Shown: positions 1 to 8,413, numbered from the stretch's first letter. The stretch is 27,321 bases of DNA from an uncultured Microbacteriaceae bacterium (GCA_946481135.1 CAMLMQ010000019.1:1-27321), one strand, 5' to 3'. Notes: a model not told the origin generated them from the letters alone. A program made the numbers and translations.

Positions 1-564
1 ACGACGGTGCTCGGCGACGGCATCGCGTACGTCATCAAGGCCCGCGTGCAGCTGCTGCGCGACACGGGGGCCGCCCTCTCCCCCGACAGCGCGTTCTCGC
101 TCATCCAGGGCGTCGAGACGCTGTCGCTGCGCATCGAACGTCACGTCGAGAACGCCCAGGCGATCGCGACCTGGCTCGAAGCGCATCCCGACGTCGCGAA
201 CGTGTACTACGCGGGGCTCGAGTCGAGCCCGTGGTACGAGGCGGGTCGCAAGTACGCGCCGCTCGGCGTCGGCGCCGTGCTGTCGTTCGAACTCAAGGGC
301 GGGGTGGATGCCGGCCGCGCCCTGGTCGAGAGCGTCACGCTGTTCAGCCACCTGGCGAACATCGGCGACGTGCGCTCGCTCATCATCCACCCGGCGTCGA
401 CGACGCACAGCCAGCTGACCCCCGAGCAGCAGCTCACGACCGGCGTGACGCCGGGCCTCGTGCGCCTGTCGATCGGGCTGGAGAACGTCGAGGATCTGAA
501 GGCCGACCTCGAGGCGGGCTTCGCCGCCGCCCGGAAGGTCTCGGCGGCGAACGCCTCCGCCTGA
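1..564 (+). CDS. metY: O-acetylhomoserine sulfhydrylase (MetY), 3' part
   Basis: This is the C-terminal ~187 residues of a Cys/Met-metabolism PLP enzyme; the reading frame is open through the left edge, so the 5' part lies outside the window. MetY condenses O-acetylhomoserine with sulfide to give homocysteine (direct sulfhydrylation). Family hallmarks visible are SAFSLIQGVETLSLRIERH and, near the end, HPASTTHSQLTPEQQ followed by VRLSIGLENVEDL, the substrate-carboxylate-binding segment typical of the MetY/MetB fold. The PLP lysine is upstream and not visible. The next gene, metX, makes its substrate, which supports MetY over cystathionine gamma-synthase. The stop at 562-564 is followed directly by a long inverted repeat. 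Confidence in the family is high; sulfhydrylase rather than another gamma-class enzyme rests on context. Confidence 0.93.
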   Translation, partial: TTVLGDGIAYVIKARVQLLRDTGAALSPDSAFSLIQGVETLSLRIERHVENAQAIATWLEAHPDVANVYYAGLESSPWYEAGRKYAPLGVGAVLSFELKGGVDAGRALVESVTLFSHLANIGDVRSLIIHPASTTHSQLTPEQQLTTGVTPGLVRLSIGLENVEDLKADLEAGFAAARKVSAANASA

Positions 565-578
565 CCCCAGACCGCTCG

Positions 579-648
579 CCATAGACCCCTCTGTGGCGCC
601 AGGGACCCCCGCGCGCGGGGCTCTCTCGGCGCAGAGAGGGGTCTATGG
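579..648. repeat. 70-bp imperfect palindrome between metY and metX
   Basis: The left arm 579-600 and right arm 628-648 are complementary over 14 consecutive outer base pairs (ccatagacccctct) and again at GCGCC/GGCGC after a one-base offset. The GC-rich centre 601-627 can fold further. There is no T-run after either arm. It could be a bidirectional terminator-type hairpin between metY and metX, or a regulatory element, since the right arm ends only about 40 bp before the metX start. The arms contain TAGAC (582-586) and GTCTA (641-645), the half-sites of corynebacterial McbR operators, but spaced far beyond the usual 6 nt. Confidence 0.7.
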
Positions 649-689
649 CGTGTCGTCACACAGCGGCGGGCTGCGCGAGAATGGGCGGG

Positions 690-1895
690 ATGGACTGGCA
701 GACTCCCGAGGACGCCGCGCCGTCGGCGTTCGTGACGGAGTCGCAGCGCCGCCGTGTCGCCGGCAAGCCGCCCGTGTCGGGCGCGTGGCGGGAGACCGAC
801 GACCCCGGGGCGCGGCGCTTCGCCGTCATCGGCGACGTCGCGCTCGAACGCGGGGGCGGCATCCCGAATGTCACGATCGCGTACGAGACGTGGGGCGAGC
901 TCGCCGCCGACGGCTCCAACGCGGTGCTCGTGCTTCACGCCCTCACGGGCGACAGCCACGTCGTCGGCCCCGCCGGCCCCGGCCACCCGACCGCCGGGTG
1001 GTGGCCGGGCATGGTCGGTCCGGGCGCCGTGCTCGACACCGAGAAGTACTTCGTCGTCGCACCCAACATGCTCGGCGGCTGCCAGGGCACGACCGGTCCG
1101 GCGTCGCTCGCGCCCGACGGCGCCGAGTGGGGTCCGCGTTTCCCGTACGTCACGATCCGCGACCAGGTGGCGGCGCAGGCGGCTCTCGCCGACCTGCTCG
1201 GCATCGACCGGTGGGCGCTCGTCGTCGGCGGGTCGATGGGCGGGATGCAGGCGCTCGAGTGGGGCGCGATGCATCCCGATCGCGTCGAGCGACTCGCCGT
1301 GCTCGCCGCCCCGCCGCTGTCGAGCGCCGACGAGATCGCGCTCAACTCGGTGCAGGCCGAGGCGATCCGCATCGACCCGGCGTTCCGCGGCGGCGAGTAC
1401 TACGACGCCCCCGAAGGCGAGGGGCCGCACCGCGGTCTCGCCCTCGCGCGGCGGATGGCGCTGCTCAACTACCGCTCGCCCACCGAGCTCAACGACCGCT
1501 TCGAGCGCTCCTGGCAGTCGGGCATCTCGCCGCTCGGCGGCGGCGGGCGGTTCGCCGTGGAGAGCTACCTCGACTTCCACGGCAACAAGTTCACGCGCCG
1601 GTTCGACGCGAACAGCTACCTCGTGCTGACCGATGCGATGGACTCGCACGACATCGGCCGTGACCGCGGCGGGGTGGCGGCGGCGCTCGCCGGCATCCGC
1701 GCCCGCACGCTCGTGCTCGGCATCGACAGCGACCGGCTGTTCCCCGTGCCCGGTCAGGAGATCATCGCGCGACACGTGCCCGGCAACATCGACGGCGACG
1801 TGCCGGTCGTGATCTCGTCGCCGTTCGGACACGACGCGTTCCTCATCGAGCACGCGCTCGTCGGCGCGCAGCTGCGGCGGCTGCTCGCGTCATGA
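690..1895 (+). CDS. metX: Homoserine O-acetyltransferase (MetX)
   Basis: An alpha/beta-hydrolase of 401 residues that acetylates homoserine from acetyl-CoA, providing the substrate for MetY. The nucleophile elbow GGSMGGMQALEW places Ser182, the acid is the Asp in the DSDRLFP segment (about residue 348), and the base is His381 in FGHDAFLIE. Together they form the expected triad in the expected order. Further family motifs are NVTIAYETWGEL, HALTGDSHV and NMLGGCQGTTGP. The length is slightly above the usual 370-390 because of a 40-residue N-terminal extension. In-frame ATGs exist at 645, 681 and 690; I chose 690 because a GAGAAT box (677-682) lies 7 nt upstream, the spacing of the leaderless promoters elsewhere in this window. 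Its stop overlaps the next start (ATGA). Confidence 0.93.
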   Translation: MDWQTPEDAAPSAFVTESQRRRVAGKPPVSGAWRETDDPGARRFAVIGDVALERGGGIPNVTIAYETWGELAADGSNAVLVLHALTGDSHVVGPAGPGHPTAGWWPGMVGPGAVLDTEKYFVVAPNMLGGCQGTTGPASLAPDGAEWGPRFPYVTIRDQVAAQAALADLLGIDRWALVVGGSMGGMQALEWGAMHPDRVERLAVLAAPPLSSADEIALNSVQAEAIRIDPAFRGGEYYDAPEGEGPHRGLALARRMALLNYRSPTELNDRFERSWQSGISPLGGGGRFAVESYLDFHGNKFTRRFDANSYLVLTDAMDSHDIGRDRGGVAAALAGIRARTLVLGIDSDRLFPVPGQEIIARHVPGNIDGDVPVVISSPFGHDAFLIEHALVGAQLRRLLAS

Positions 1896-2734
1896 ACGCG
1901 CGGCGGCTCGGGATCGGCGGCGTCGCCGCCACTCTCCTGCTCGCCTCCCTCACGGCGTGCTCGCCGGCACCGCCCGCATTCGACGACGTCACGGTGCTCG
2001 TCTACCAACCGCGGCCCGACGTCGCCGCGGGACGCTTCGCGATCCAGGTGACCAACGGCGGCACCGACGCGATCGAGGTGACGGCGGCGCGGCTCACCTC
2101 CCCCGACTTCGTCGACGACGCGGTGTGGCCCGGCGACACGGCGACCGTGCTGCCCGGGCGCGCGATCGACCTGCGCGCCGACCTGCCCGCGTTCGACTGC
2201 GTCGCCTCGTCCGACCCCGTCGCCGAACTCGACCTCGCCGGACCCGCGGGCACGGCGCGCCGCGAGTTCGCGGTGTCGGACCCGTACGAGCTCCTCCCCC
2301 GGCTGCGCGCGGAGGGATGCGTCGGCCTCCGCATCGCGGAACTCGCCGCCGTCACCCCGCTCGAGGTCGTCGTCGACGCCGGAGGACCCGCGGTGCTCGT
2401 GCTCGACATCGAGCCGACGGGCGCCGAGGGATCGGTCGAGTTCGTCGCCGTGCAGGGCACGACGCTCCTCCAGCCCGCGGCCGGGGGCGACTCGGTGCCG
2501 GAGCTCGCGCTCGGCGTGCGGATCGCGGCGGACGGTCCCCGCGAGCTGCGCGTCCCCTTCGTGCCCAACCGCTGCGACGCGCACGCACTCGCCGAGGACA
2601 AGGTCGGCACGATCATCCCGATCCTGGTCGACGCGGGCGAGGGACCGGTGCGGTGGTTGCTCGTGCTGCCCGACGACCTCCGTGCCGCCCTCTACGCCTA
2701 CTACGCCGCGACCTGCGGCCTGCCCGCCCCGTAG
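1892..2734 (+). CDS. Putative lipoprotein of unknown function
   Basis: This 280-residue protein has a lipoprotein signal peptide: positive MNARR, a hydrophobic stretch, then the lipobox LTAC with Cys23 as the predicted lipidation site, so it is probably anchored to the outer face of the membrane. The rest is rich in beta-type sequence (FAIQVTNGGTDAIEVTAA, ELRVPFVPNRCDAH), suggesting one or two immunoglobulin-like sandwich domains; this is inference. Cys residues in FDCVASS, AEGCVGL, PNRCDAH and the C-terminal AATCGLP could form disulfides. I do not recognise the family. The ATG overlaps the metX stop by four bases, so it is probably co-translated with metX, although nothing in the sequence suggests a role in methionine synthesis. 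Confidence 0.82.
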   Translation: MNARRLGIGGVAATLLLASLTACSPAPPAFDDVTVLVYQPRPDVAAGRFAIQVTNGGTDAIEVTAARLTSPDFVDDAVWPGDTATVLPGRAIDLRADLPAFDCVASSDPVAELDLAGPAGTARREFAVSDPYELLPRLRAEGCVGLRIAELAAVTPLEVVVDAGGPAVLVLDIEPTGAEGSVEFVAVQGTTLLQPAAGGDSVPELALGVRIAADGPRELRVPFVPNRCDAHALAEDKVGTIIPILVDAGEGPVRWLLVLPDDLRAALYAYYAATCGLPAP

Positions 2735-2738
2735 CGAC

Positions 2739-2755
2739 GGGGGAAATTGTCCCCC
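2739..2755 (+). terminator. Hairpin after the lipoprotein gene
   Basis: GGGGGA and TCCCCC form a perfect 6-bp stem around AATTG, five bases after the lipoprotein stop. No U-tract follows. It probably separates the met block from the two-component cluster. Confidence 0.45.
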
Positions 2756-2776
2756 GCTCCCGTCCCCCGGCATCGG

Positions 2777-2812
2777 GCGTGGCACCCCCCGTTCGCGTGG
2801 CACCCTGTGCCA
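2777..2812. promoter_or_regulatory. Direct repeat plus palindrome upstream of the sensor kinase gene
   Basis: GCGTGGCACCC occurs at 2777-2787 and again at 2795-2805, 18 bp apart. The second copy is part of a perfect palindrome TGGCAC-CCT-GTGCCA (2798-2812). The location immediately upstream of the kinase start suits an operator, for example for autoregulation by the cluster's LuxR-type regulator; no partner is shown by the sequence. Confidence 0.4.
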
Positions 2813-2826
2813 GCATGAGGCTCGGT

Positions 2827-4002
2827 ATGGACCTCATCAGCAAGGAGCGGGACCGTCTCCTCCAGCGCAGCGCCCGCGTGTACGGTCTGGGTTTCACGGC
2901 CGTGGCCACGCTGTGCCTCGTGCTCCCCGGTGCGCTGCCGTCGACGGCCCTGCTGATCGTCCTGCCGCTGCTGATCGTCGTGGCGGGTGCGCAGATCGCG
3001 CTCGGGTTCAGCCGGTCGATCGCGTGGCCCCTCCTCGTCGTCGCCGCCGGCAACGGCGCGGTGATCGTCATCGCGCTGCTGGCGTCCCCGCCCTCGACTG
3101 CGGCCTCCCTCGGCCTGCTCCACCTCGGTGCCGCGGCGGTGCCGTCGGTGGCCCTCGTGCTCACCACGAGCGCCCTCCGCATCGGGCTTCTCACCGTGGG
3201 GGCGCTTCTCGGCGTCGCGACGATGGTGTTCGCCGAGTTCGCCGTTCCGGCGCAGGCGCTGCGCGACGGCGGCACGGTGCTCGTCGGCTGGGGTCTCGCG
3301 ACCCTCGTGACGGTGTGGATCAACTCCGGCGTGCCGCAGGTCGCGAAGCGCATCGCGAGCATCGGGCGCGCGCATCGTGCCGAGCGCCAGGCGAGCGAGC
3401 TGGAGGCGCAGCGCCGACAGTCGGCGCGTCTGCTCCACGACACGGTGCTCGCGAGTCTCACGCTGCTCGCCCACTCCGGCGTCGGCGTGAAGCCGGAGGC
3501 GCTGCGGGAGCAGGCGGCCGAGGATGCGCGGCTGCTGAGGCAGTTGCGGCTCGGCACCGCCCCCGCCCCCGTCGAGGCGACCGAGACCGGGTCGACGCCC
3601 GCGCTCGCGCCCGACGAGACCGTGCTCGGCACGACGCTCGAGTCGGTCAAGCAGCGCTTCGGCCGCATGGGTCTCAAGGTGAGCTGGCACGGCACGGGGC
3701 AGGTGCTGCTGCCCAGCCACGCGCTCGACGCCTTCCTGCTCGCCCTCGCCGAGTGCCTCGAGAACGTGCGTCGGCATTCGGGCGTCACCGAGGCGCACGT
3801 CACGATCACCGATGACGACACGATGGTGCGCGCCCTCGTGACGGACGCCGGGGTCGGGTTCGACATCGCCGACATCGACGAGGCCAAGCTCGGGTTCGCG
3901 GAGTCGGTCGTCGGGCGGCTGCGCGAGGTGGGGGGCAACGCACGCCTGTTCTCGGCCCCCGGCTCGGGCACGACCGTCGCCCTGGAGGTGCCGCGCGGAT
4001 GA
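2827..4002 (+). CDS. NarL-family membrane sensor histidine kinase
   Basis: A 391-residue kinase. The N-terminal half has about five or six hydrophobic segments with little extracellular loop, followed by a short coiled-coil linker (HRAERQASELEAQRRQSA). The phosphoacceptor is in SARLLHDTVLASLTLL (His204), the HisKA_3 type that pairs with NarL/LuxR regulators. The ATPase domain follows: N-box ECLENVRRHSG (Asn313), G1 DAGVGFD and a terminal GSGTTVALEVP. All catalytic boxes are present. An upstream in-frame ATG at 2815 is possible; I prefer 2827 because GAGG lies 6 nt before it. The stop overlaps the next start by four bases (ATGA). Its likely target is the regulator at 5318. The signal is unknown and probably sensed in or near the membrane. 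Confidence 0.85.
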   Translation: MDLISKERDRLLQRSARVYGLGFTAVATLCLVLPGALPSTALLIVLPLLIVVAGAQIALGFSRSIAWPLLVVAAGNGAVIVIALLASPPSTAASLGLLHLGAAAVPSVALVLTTSALRIGLLTVGALLGVATMVFAEFAVPAQALRDGGTVLVGWGLATLVTVWINSGVPQVAKRIASIGRAHRAERQASELEAQRRQSARLLHDTVLASLTLLAHSGVGVKPEALREQAAEDARLLRQLRLGTAPAPVEATETGSTPALAPDETVLGTTLESVKQRFGRMGLKVSWHGTGQVLLPSHALDAFLLALAECLENVRRHSGVTEAHVTITDDDTMVRALVTDAGVGFDIADIDEAKLGFAESVVGRLREVGGNARLFSAPGSGTTVALEVPRG

Positions 4003-5291
4003 GCCGCTCCGACAACATCCCGTTCTCGGCGCCCGAGGAGAACACCCTCGGTGTCGTCGTCGGCAACGCCCGACGCGCCGTGCAGTCGACCGCTCGCCGG
4101 CTCGGGCGCGCGGCGAGCGCCCACCGGGCGAGCCTGGGAACGGCGTTCCTGGGTCTCGGTGCGGCCATCGTCGTCGGGCTCCGCGCGGTGTACGGCCTGA
4201 TCTGGTTCGTCGGGCAGTGGGAGGTCTATCCCGAGCCGTTCGCGGCCCTCGCCGCGTGGATCGTGCTCGCGGCGGTGCTGCTCGGCGCGATCGTGATGTC
4301 GCGGGTGACCGGCGACCGGCTGCCGGACTGGATGTTCGGACTCTTCCTCGCCGGACTCGCGATCGCCTTCGCCCTCGACGTCATCTCGATCTGGGACCTG
4401 CACGACATCGGCCGCCATGCGACCGCCGCCGTCACGGCCGGCATGGCCCTGCTCGTGCTCGTCGCGCTGCGGGGGTCGATCGAGATCCTGACCGCGGCGG
4501 CGATCGTCGGCGTCGCCCTCGCGGCGGTCATGTTCTTCGACGCCCCCGTCGGCGCCTTCGACGACTCCGCGTGGGTGGCGACGCAGGTCACGGCCATCGC
4601 GGGAGCCGTGCTGCCGCCGGTCATCGGCGTCGTCGTGGTCGAGAGCTTCCGGCGCATGGTGCAGGTCGAACTCGACCGCGTCCTCGTGCAGAGCACGGTC
4701 TCCGCGCCGCGCTTCGCGGTGGGGATGCTCGCCTCGGAGGAGCTCGCGCGTCTCGACCTCGCCGCCGAGGAGCTGCTCGACGCCGTCGCCAACCAGAAGA
4801 CCCGTCTGCCTCTCACGCCGAAGAACGCCTCGGTCGCGGCGCAGCTCGCGACCGAGCTGCGCCTGCATCTCATCGAGGGTCGTCGGGAGACCTGGCTCTA
4901 CCATGCCGTGAGCGAGTCGGAGCAGCTCGGCAAGACGGTGTCGCTCTCGGACAAGTCGAGCCTCGCCGGGCTCCTCGACTCGACCCAGCGCGACGGGCTG
5001 CTCTCCGCCGTCTGGTTGCTCGTGGCCGACATGCCCTCGGCGCGCGGCCGACGCCGAGGACCCGCGCGAACGCTCACGGTGCAGATCGGTCCGGTCGTTC
5101 CGGGCGCCGACGCACCCGACCACGGCATCGTCGTCCCGATCACGATCACCTCGACCGGCATCCCCCGGAACCGGGTCGACTCGGGTGTCTGGGACGCCAT
5201 CGGCCGCGTCGGGCGATACTCTGACTCCACTCAGGACGGCAGCGTGCGCGTCGACATCGAGTGCGTGGTCGACAATCCCGCCGACCAGTGA
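3999..5291 (+). CDS. Six-TM membrane protein resembling a degenerate histidine kinase
   Basis: This 430-residue protein sits between a NarL-type kinase and its regulator. After a basic cytoplasmic N-terminus there are about six membrane segments (for example FAALAAWIVLAAVLLGAIVM, IEILTAAAIVGVALAAVMFF). A soluble C-terminal half starts near residue 225. The overall plan copies its neighbour: membrane sensor, helical linker (LASEELARLDLAAEELLDAV), then a region ending in beta-rich sequence like the end of an HATPase domain. However, there is no phosphoacceptor H-D/E motif, no N-box and no DxGxG. It is therefore probably catalytically dead, perhaps a heterodimer partner or allosteric modulator of the upstream kinase. 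That role is inference. Translational coupling on the 5' side (ATGA) and a gap of only 26 bp to the regulator support a shared function. Confidence 0.78.
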   Translation: MSRSDNIPFSAPEENTLGVVVGNARRAVQSTARRLGRAASAHRASLGTAFLGLGAAIVVGLRAVYGLIWFVGQWEVYPEPFAALAAWIVLAAVLLGAIVMSRVTGDRLPDWMFGLFLAGLAIAFALDVISIWDLHDIGRHATAAVTAGMALLVLVALRGSIEILTAAAIVGVALAAVMFFDAPVGAFDDSAWVATQVTAIAGAVLPPVIGVVVVESFRRMVQVELDRVLVQSTVSAPRFAVGMLASEELARLDLAAEELLDAVANQKTRLPLTPKNASVAAQLATELRLHLIEGRRETWLYHAVSESEQLGKTVSLSDKSSLAGLLDSTQRDGLLSAVWLLVADMPSARGRRRGPARTLTVQIGPVVPGADAPDHGIVVPITITSTGIPRNRVDSGVWDAIGRVGRYSDSTQDGSVRVDIECVVDNPADQ

Positions 5292-5317
5292 CAACGCCCC
5301 CTGACGGAAGGAACCCC

Positions 5318-5980
5318 GTGGCCGCCCCCATCCGTGTCGCACTGGTCGACGACCACCGCATGATCCTCGGCGCGCTCAGCGAGTGGATCCGCAGCGCCGC
5401 CGACGACATCGAGGTCGTCGGCGCGGTGCCCACCTGGCCTGAGCTGCTGACGCATCCCGGCTTCCCGGTCGACGTCGTGCTGCTCGACCTCGATCTCAAG
5501 GACAACCTGCCGGTCGCCCTCAAGATCTCGACGCTCAAGACCACGGGCGTGCGGACGGTGCTCATGAGCACCTACTCCGAGCCGAACGTCGTGCGCGAGG
5601 CCCTCGGGGCGGGCGCCCTCGGCTACCTCGTGAAGAGCGAGCCGGTCGAGATGATCGTCGAGGCGATCCGCGCGGCGGCGAAGGGCGAGAGCTTCATCTC
5701 CGCCGAACTCGACCTCGCGCTCAACGCCGCCGACATCGGCGGCGCCCCGAAGCTCTCGGCCCAGGAGCGGCGCGTCATGGCGCTGTACGGCGGCGGGGAG
5801 CCCGTGAAGGCGGTCGCCTACCAGCTCGGCATCTCGGAGGAGACGGCGAAGTCGTACCTCAAGCGCATCCGCGAGAAGTACCGGGTCGCGGGCATCGACG
5901 TCGGAACGAAGGTCGCGCTGCGGCGTCGGGCCATCCAGGACGGCATCCTCATCCAGGACGGACCGTCGGGGTCGTTCTGA
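5318..5980 (+). CDS. LuxR/NarL-type response regulator
   Basis: 220 residues: a receiver domain with the acidic pair in VALVDDHRM, phosphoacceptor Asp57 (VVLLDLDL), the switch Thr/Ser region LMSTYSE and the lysine in GYLVKS. A LuxR-type helix-turn-helix follows (LSAQERRVMALYGGG through GISEETAKSYLKRIREKY). It should bind DNA as a dimer after phosphorylation by the kinase encoded at 2827. The start is GTG 5318, preceded by a strong Shine-Dalgarno GGAAGGA (5306-5312) with 5-nt spacing; more upstream in-frame codons lack one. Its 3' end overlaps the convergent MFS gene by 32 bp, so there is no room for an intervening terminator. Confidence 0.92.
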   Translation: MAAPIRVALVDDHRMILGALSEWIRSAADDIEVVGAVPTWPELLTHPGFPVDVVLLDLDLKDNLPVALKISTLKTTGVRTVLMSTYSEPNVVREALGAGALGYLVKSEPVEMIVEAIRAAAKGESFISAELDLALNAADIGGAPKLSAQERRVMALYGGGEPVKAVAYQLGISEETAKSYLKRIREKYRVAGIDVGTKVALRRRAIQDGILIQDGPSGSF

Positions 5981-7187
5981 CCCTCCGCTTCGCCTCGCCG
6001 CGGGTGATGAGCCCGCCCGCGACGGCGAGGAGCACGCCGGGCACGCACAGGGCGAGGCCGAGCCAGGTCGGCGCGAGGTAGCCCCAGCCCGCGGCGATCA
6101 CGGCCCCGCCGACGAACGCGCCGAGGCTGTTGCCGAGGTTGAGGGCCGAGTGGTTGGCGGCCGCCGCGAGCGTCTGTGAGTCGCCCGCGACATCCATCAG
6201 GCGGGTCTGGATGGCGGGTGAGAGCGCCGAGGCCGCGAGCCCGACGGCGAACAACCCGATCAGCAGACCACCCGGGGTGGATGCCGTGAGCGCGAGGAGG
6301 AGGAGCGCCGCCCCCATCGCGGCGAACGTGAGGAACACCGCCCGCAGCGCGCCCGCATCCGCGAGGCGTCCGCCGAGGAGGTTGCCGATCGTCATCCCGA
6401 CCCCCGTCACGACGAGGGCGAGCGGCACGAATCCCGGGTCGAGCCGGGTCACCTCGGTCGTGAGCGGTGCGACGTAGGTGTACACCGCGAAGAACCCGCC
6501 GAAGCCGACCGCTCCCGTCACGAGCGCGAACCACACCGCGGGACGGGTGAAGCCGCCGAGCTCGCGGCGCACCGTCGCCGCGGGGTCGCCGGGCTGTGCC
6601 GGCACCACCAGGCGGATGGCCACGAGAGTGACCACGAAGATCGCGGCGACGACGAGGTAGGCGGCGCGCCATCCCGCCTGCTGCCCGAGGAACGTGATGG
6701 CGGGCACGCCGACGACGTTGGCGATCGTGAGGCCCGAGAGCACGAGCGCGATGCCCTGTCCGCGCTTCCCCGGCCCCATGAGCGACGCGGCGACGAGTGC
6801 GGCGATGCCGAAGTACGCCCCGTGCGGGAGCGCCGCGACGAAGCGCGCGACGACGACGAGTTCGAAGGTCGGGGCGAGCGCCGACGCGAGCGTGCCGACC
6901 GAGAACGCCGCGACGAGGGCGAGCAGGATGCCGCGGCGCGGGAAGCGCGCCGCGAAGACCGCGATCGTGGGCGCGCCGACGACGACGCCCGCCGCGTACG
7001 CGGCGATGAGGGTGCCGGCACGGGCGATCGCCGCGTCGGGATCCCGCGCCACGAGCCCGGGCAACAGGTCGCGCGCGATCTCGGGCAGCACGCCCATGGC
7101 GACGAACTCGGTCGCCCCGATGCCGAAGCCGCCGAGCGCGAGCGCGAGGAGGGCGAGGCGCACGCGCCCCGGGGCGAGGGCGGTCAC
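5949..7187 (-). CDS. MFS exporter, AraJ/DHA1-like
   Basis: A 412-residue, 12-helix major facilitator transporter. The N-terminus LALGGFGIGATEFVAMGVLP is characteristic of the AraJ/SotB/YdhP branch of DHA1 drug or sugar efflux proteins. The loop after helix 2 contains RFPRRGILL, fitting the MFS motif A region, and AFSVGTLASALAP and PHGAYFGIAALVAASLMGPG match the conserved middle of this branch. The substrate cannot be read from the sequence. The GTG start at 7187 overlaps the stop of the upstream GT87-like gene (GTGA), so the two are translationally coupled. The C-terminus is antisense to the end of the response regulator gene. Confidence 0.88.
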   Translation of the reverse strand: MTALAPGRVRLALLALALGGFGIGATEFVAMGVLPEIARDLLPGLVARDPDAAIARAGTLIAAYAAGVVVGAPTIAVFAARFPRRGILLALVAAFSVGTLASALAPTFELVVVARFVAALPHGAYFGIAALVAASLMGPGKRGQGIALVLSGLTIANVVGVPAITFLGQQAGWRAAYLVVAAIFVVTLVAIRLVVPAQPGDPAATVRRELGGFTRPAVWFALVTGAVGFGGFFAVYTYVAPLTTEVTRLDPGFVPLALVVTGVGMTIGNLLGGRLADAGALRAVFLTFAAMGAALLLLALTASTPGGLLIGLFAVGLAASALSPAIQTRLMDVAGDSQTLAAAANHSALNLGNSLGAFVGGAVIAAGWGYLAPTWLGLALCVPGVLLAVAGGLITRGEAKRRVRTTPTVRPG

Positions 7188-8413
7188 GGCAGGAGCCCGG
7201 GCTGCCGGCGGCGGACGAGGGCGACGAGGGCGACGACGGCCCACGCGAGGAGTGCGACGTAGAGCACGTTGCGCACGCTCAGCACCGTGACCATGACGAG
7301 CTGGGGGGTGCCCAGCAGCTGCGAGTAGAGGTACGGGTAGAACGCCTGCGTGAGCGCGGCGATGACGAGGCCGAGGACCGCCGGGACGCGGAACGACCGA
7401 TCGCCGCCGCCGCCGCTCAGCAGGCCGTAGACGATCGGCACGGCGAGCCAGGTGACGAACTGAGGCGAGCCGACCTTGTTGAACACGATGAGCGCGACGG
7501 TGAGGGCGAGCACGAGCGGCGGCAGCACCTCACCGGCCGTGCGTCCCCGGTGGATCGCGAGCGCCCCGAGACCGAGCAGCGCGAGCGCCGTGGCGGCGAG
7601 CAGGGGGGTCGCGAGCGCGGCGGCGGTCGTGACGCCCGCGCCCTGAAGCTGGAACGTGAGGATCGAGGTGTCGTAGTACACCCGGCTGTGGCCGGGACCG
7701 AGGGTCGCGTCCCACATCCACGGAGTCGCGATGACCGCCTCGATCTGCAGCCCGCGTCCGGTCTGCTGCGTGATGAAGCTCAGCACGTTGGAGCCGGCGC
7801 CGAGCGACAGGGCGACGACGAGCACGAGCAGCGTGACCGCGACGGCGCCGAGCAGGACGCGCACGCGCCGGCGCACCGCGACGAGGGCCGCGGCGACGAG
7901 CGCGGCGGGCCACACCTTGATCCACGCGGCGACGGCGAGGAGCGCCCCGGCGAGGGCCGGGCGTGTCGCGAGCACGAGCATCCCGACCATCGCGAGCGGC
8001 ACCGTGATGGAGTCGATACGTCCGACCGCGACGGGACCGAGGGCGAGCAGGAACCCGAGCCACCACCATCCCGCGGCAGGCGCGCCGAGGCGACGGGACT
8101 GCCGCACGAGCACCGCGAACGCGACCGCGTCGATCGCCATCACGAGGCTGAGCCAGGTGCTCGCGTAGAAGTCGGGGCCGAACGCGGCGGCGGCGATCAT
8201 CGGCAGGATCGCCACGATCGGGTACACCCACACCGTGTCGATGCCGACCCAGCCGAAGCCGGCGAACGCGTAGTCGACGATCCAGAACCGGTAGACGCTC
8301 GTCACGTCGCCGAGCGGCTGCCCGGGTGCGTACAGGGCGAGGAGTCCGAGCACGAGGTGCACGAGCACGAAGCCCGCCCAGAGCGCGATCGAGCTCCTCA
8401 CGACCGCCTGCAC
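7184..8413 (-). CDS. GT87-type membrane glycosyltransferase (polyprenol-phosphate-mannose dependent)
   Basis: A 409-residue integral membrane protein with about ten hydrophobic helices, resembling the actinobacterial GT87/DUF2029 family of polyprenyl-phosphomannose-dependent alpha-mannosyltransferases that extend cell-envelope mannolipids. Family-like features are the first extracytoplasmic loop VTSVYRFWIVDYAFAGFGW with an acidic residue, the AAWIKVWPAALVAAALVAVR segment (the K-W-P element is typical) and VFNKVGSPQFVTWLAVPIVY near the C-terminus, also a hallmark (KxxSPQ). The acceptor is not identifiable. GTG 8413 is preceded 6 nt upstream by TACAGT on the minus strand, so translation is probably leaderless. 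It precedes the MFS gene with a four-base overlap. Confidence 0.8.
   Translation of the reverse strand: MQAVVRSSIALWAGFVLVHLVLGLLALYAPGQPLGDVTSVYRFWIVDYAFAGFGWVGIDTVWVYPIVAILPMIAAAAFGPDFYASTWLSLVMAIDAVAFAVLVRQSRRLGAPAAGWWWLGFLLALGPVAVGRIDSITVPLAMVGMLVLATRPALAGALLAVAAWIKVWPAALVAAALVAVRRRVRVLLGAVAVTLLVLVVALSLGAGSNVLSFITQQTGRGLQIEAVIATPWMWDATLGPGHSRVYYDTSILTFQLQGAGVTTAAALATPLLAATALALLGLGALAIHRGRTAGEVLPPLVLALTVALIVFNKVGSPQFVTWLAVPIVYGLLSGGGGDRSFRVPAVLGLVIAALTQAFYPYLYSQLLGTPQLVMVTVLSVRNVLYVALLAWAVVALVALVRRRQPGLLP

Noticed and set aside
582..645. A standard McbR operator upstream of metX
   Set aside because: TAGAC and GTCTA are present but about 54 bp apart instead of 6, and they fall symmetrically in the palindrome arms.
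2798..2803. TGGCAC as a sigma-54 promoter element
   Set aside because: No correctly spaced TTGC element follows, and actinobacteria generally lack sigma-54.
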